64,000 nt of DNA from Chryseobacterium sp. BLS98 (GTDB lineage Bacteria; Bacteroidota; Bacteroidia; Flavobacteriales; Weeksellaceae). This document shows, piece after piece, positions 62,751 through 64,000 of this stretch. Location: contig NZ_LFNF01000002.1 of the NCBI RefSeq assembly GCF_001045445.1, positions 1,240,001 to 1,304,000 of the forward strand, written 5' to 3'. The position numbers and the translations under genes were made by a program. Positions within the stretch are counted from its first letter, which is position 1. The number at the start of each line of letters is the position of its first letter. The notes under the pieces are model-generated. The model did not search any database. It was not told the origin of the DNA and was given only the letters and a program-made list of their open reading frames with translations.

Positions 62751-63934
62751 AAGAAATAAAAAATGTACTTATTGTAACCCGGGAATACCAGTCTTCCCGT
62801 ACTCCCAAAGTAGGCGGTACAGGTGTTTTTTATAAGAATTTGTGTGCAGAGCTTGTAAAGAGAGGCATCTCGGTGCATGTTTTCCTGATCTCAAAGCACG
62901 CATTTGATGTAGAGGAGAATGGTATAAAGATCCATTCAGTAAAAGATATTTTTAAAGCCAATCCTCTTCTTGAGCTGCTAAGATCTGCTACCGGAAAAGT
63001 AAAAGCTCTGGAAAAAATTCATTTTAAAACCTATCTGTCGGAGAAAAAAATAATTTCGGACAAAATAAGTGCCTGGATCAGGAAAAATAATCTTCATTTT
63101 GACATCGCGGAGACCCATGATTTTGACGGTCTGGCACTCTCTATTCCCAAAGAAATTCCTTATGTGATCAGATGCCACGGTTCCTGGTCCGTCCTGGAAA
63201 AGTATTTTGGATATAAAAAAGTTCATAAAGGAAGAATCTTCTGTGAAAAGGAAGCCTTTAAAAGCTCTAAAAACGTCATTGTGATATCAAAGTACAATGA
63301 GTCCATCAATGAAAGCCTTTTCGGCATTAAAAACCCCAAACTCATCTACAACGGTATCGATGAAAAGTTTTACAAACCTTCCGGAAATACGGAAGTCATT
63401 CGCCAATCTGTTTTCTATTTAGGAAATGTATCTTACGAAAAGGGAGCGGAAACCCTGATTAATGCTTTTATTGAGCTTAAAAAAATATATCCCGCAGCAT
63501 CGCTACATTTTATAGGAAAGCCCAACCACTACCCCGATTATATAGCCGAAAATATTCAGGACCCGGAAACCAGGGATTCGATTCATTTTTATGGAAACAA
63601 ACTAGGTGTGGAAATTGTGGAACTCATTGGCAAAGCAGAGGTGGTCTGCTTTCCCTCCAAAGGTGAAAATTTTAGCTTATCTTTGCTTGAGGTAATGGCT
63701 ATGCAGAAACCTGTGGTATGCTCTGCAATAGATTCCTTTAAAGAAATTATAGAGGAACCTGTAAATGGTCTGATTGCCGGAGAGGATCACTTCCCCGAAA
63801 AGATAAGTCTTACTTTTGAAGACGATGAGCTGAGAAACAGGATTTCAGTAAATGCCCGGAAATTAATAGAATCAAAATTCGGGATTGACAAGATGGTAGA
63901 TGAAACCCTGAATTATTATAACGGCATATTATAA
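62747..63934 (+). CDS. Glycosyltransferase family 4
   Basis: 395 residues, GT-B fold. The N-terminal acceptor domain has 'SSRTPKVGGTGVFYKNLCAE' and 'GISVHVFLISKHAF'; the donor domain has 'SVFYLGNVSYEKGAETLINA' and 'VVCFPSKGENFSLSLLEVMA', the conserved Glu-x7-Glu region. It overlaps the preceding gene by four bases. Probably part of lipooligosaccharide or surface polysaccharide assembly that may continue beyond the right edge. Confidence 0.92.
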   Translation: MKEIKNVLIVTREYQSSRTPKVGGTGVFYKNLCAELVKRGISVHVFLISKHAFDVEENGIKIHSVKDIFKANPLLELLRSATGKVKALEKIHFKTYLSEKKIISDKISAWIRKNNLHFDIAETHDFDGLALSIPKEIPYVIRCHGSWSVLEKYFGYKKVHKGRIFCEKEAFKSSKNVIVISKYNESINESLFGIKNPKLIYNGIDEKFYKPSGNTEVIRQSVFYLGNVSYEKGAETLINAFIELKKIYPAASLHFIGKPNHYPDYIAENIQDPETRDSIHFYGNKLGVEIVELIGKAEVVCFPSKGENFSLSLLEVMAMQKPVVCSAIDSFKEIIEEPVNGLIAGEDHFPEKISLTFEDDELRNRISVNARKLIESKFGIDKMVDETLNYYNGIL

Positions 63935-64000
63935 AAAACGATTTGTACTTGCCGGAAATAATGACCGTTTTTCTTAGTTTATCCTAAGTTTTAGAATATG

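Overview
The window reads as chromosomal DNA of a flavobacterium close to Chryseobacterium (Weeksellaceae, Bacteroidota). The evidence is AT-rich coding DNA, many promoter-like TAnnTTTG boxes (the Bacteroidota -7 element), a long NusB, a Bacteroidota-type L32, a T9SS type A C-terminal sorting domain, an exbB-exbD-exbD-tonB cluster, a bacillithiol deacetylase, and a paired HTH gene set that I recall as common in Chryseobacterium. This assignment rests on family recognition, not on a database search. There is no rRNA, CRISPR array, phage or recognisable insertion sequence; one tRNA (His) is present.

Layout. 0.2-5.5 kb: MATE exporter, small ankyrin protein, aspS, then a CTP-synthase-like amidotransferase beside a nitrilase-family hydrolase. 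5.7-9.1 kb: a bacterial NHEJ operon (ku, phosphoesterase, ligase-polymerase) in which ligD appears split by a frame change at a run of nine A. 9.1-16.5 kb: accessory stretch with a membrane protein, an SDR, two small HTH proteins, two secreted proteins sharing one N-terminal module (one with a YadA-head-like repeat region), and a TPR/AraC membrane regulator. 16.6-20.6 kb: nusB, a DUF1573 lipoprotein, yajC, an ABC exporter and a DUF3276 protein. 20.7-23.6 kb: a propeller/RCC1-repeat T9SS protein flanked by two identical 28-bp terminator hairpins, beside tRNA-His.

23.7-34.1 kb: bshB1, a TPR protein, a PstS-like lipoprotein, a small membrane protein, tonB, two exbD, exbB, leuS and a lipoprotein. 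34.3-41.4 kb: acyltransferase, glycosyltransferase, a coupled unknown, waaA with cupin, DUF1648 and NlpC/P60 genes, an O-methyltransferase, a 52-aa candidate gene and an OmpA-like lipoprotein. 41.5-54.6 kb: tilS-dsbD, a lone exbD, two hydrolases, a DHH phosphoesterase, rpmH, ftsE, trmN6-like, a histidine kinase, ribE/pdxA, DUF177-rpmF. 54.7-64 kb: accB-accC, a lone Hcp/TssD-like protein, rocD and a glycan cluster (GT2, polysaccharide deacetylase, three GT1/GT4-like enzymes) that reaches the right edge.

Most of the window is housekeeping. The parts most worth a second look are the split ligD, the modular adhesin-like pair with its neighbouring regulator, the amidotransferase lacking the usual His-Glu pair, the orphan TssD-like gene, and several promoters that sit on or almost on start codons.
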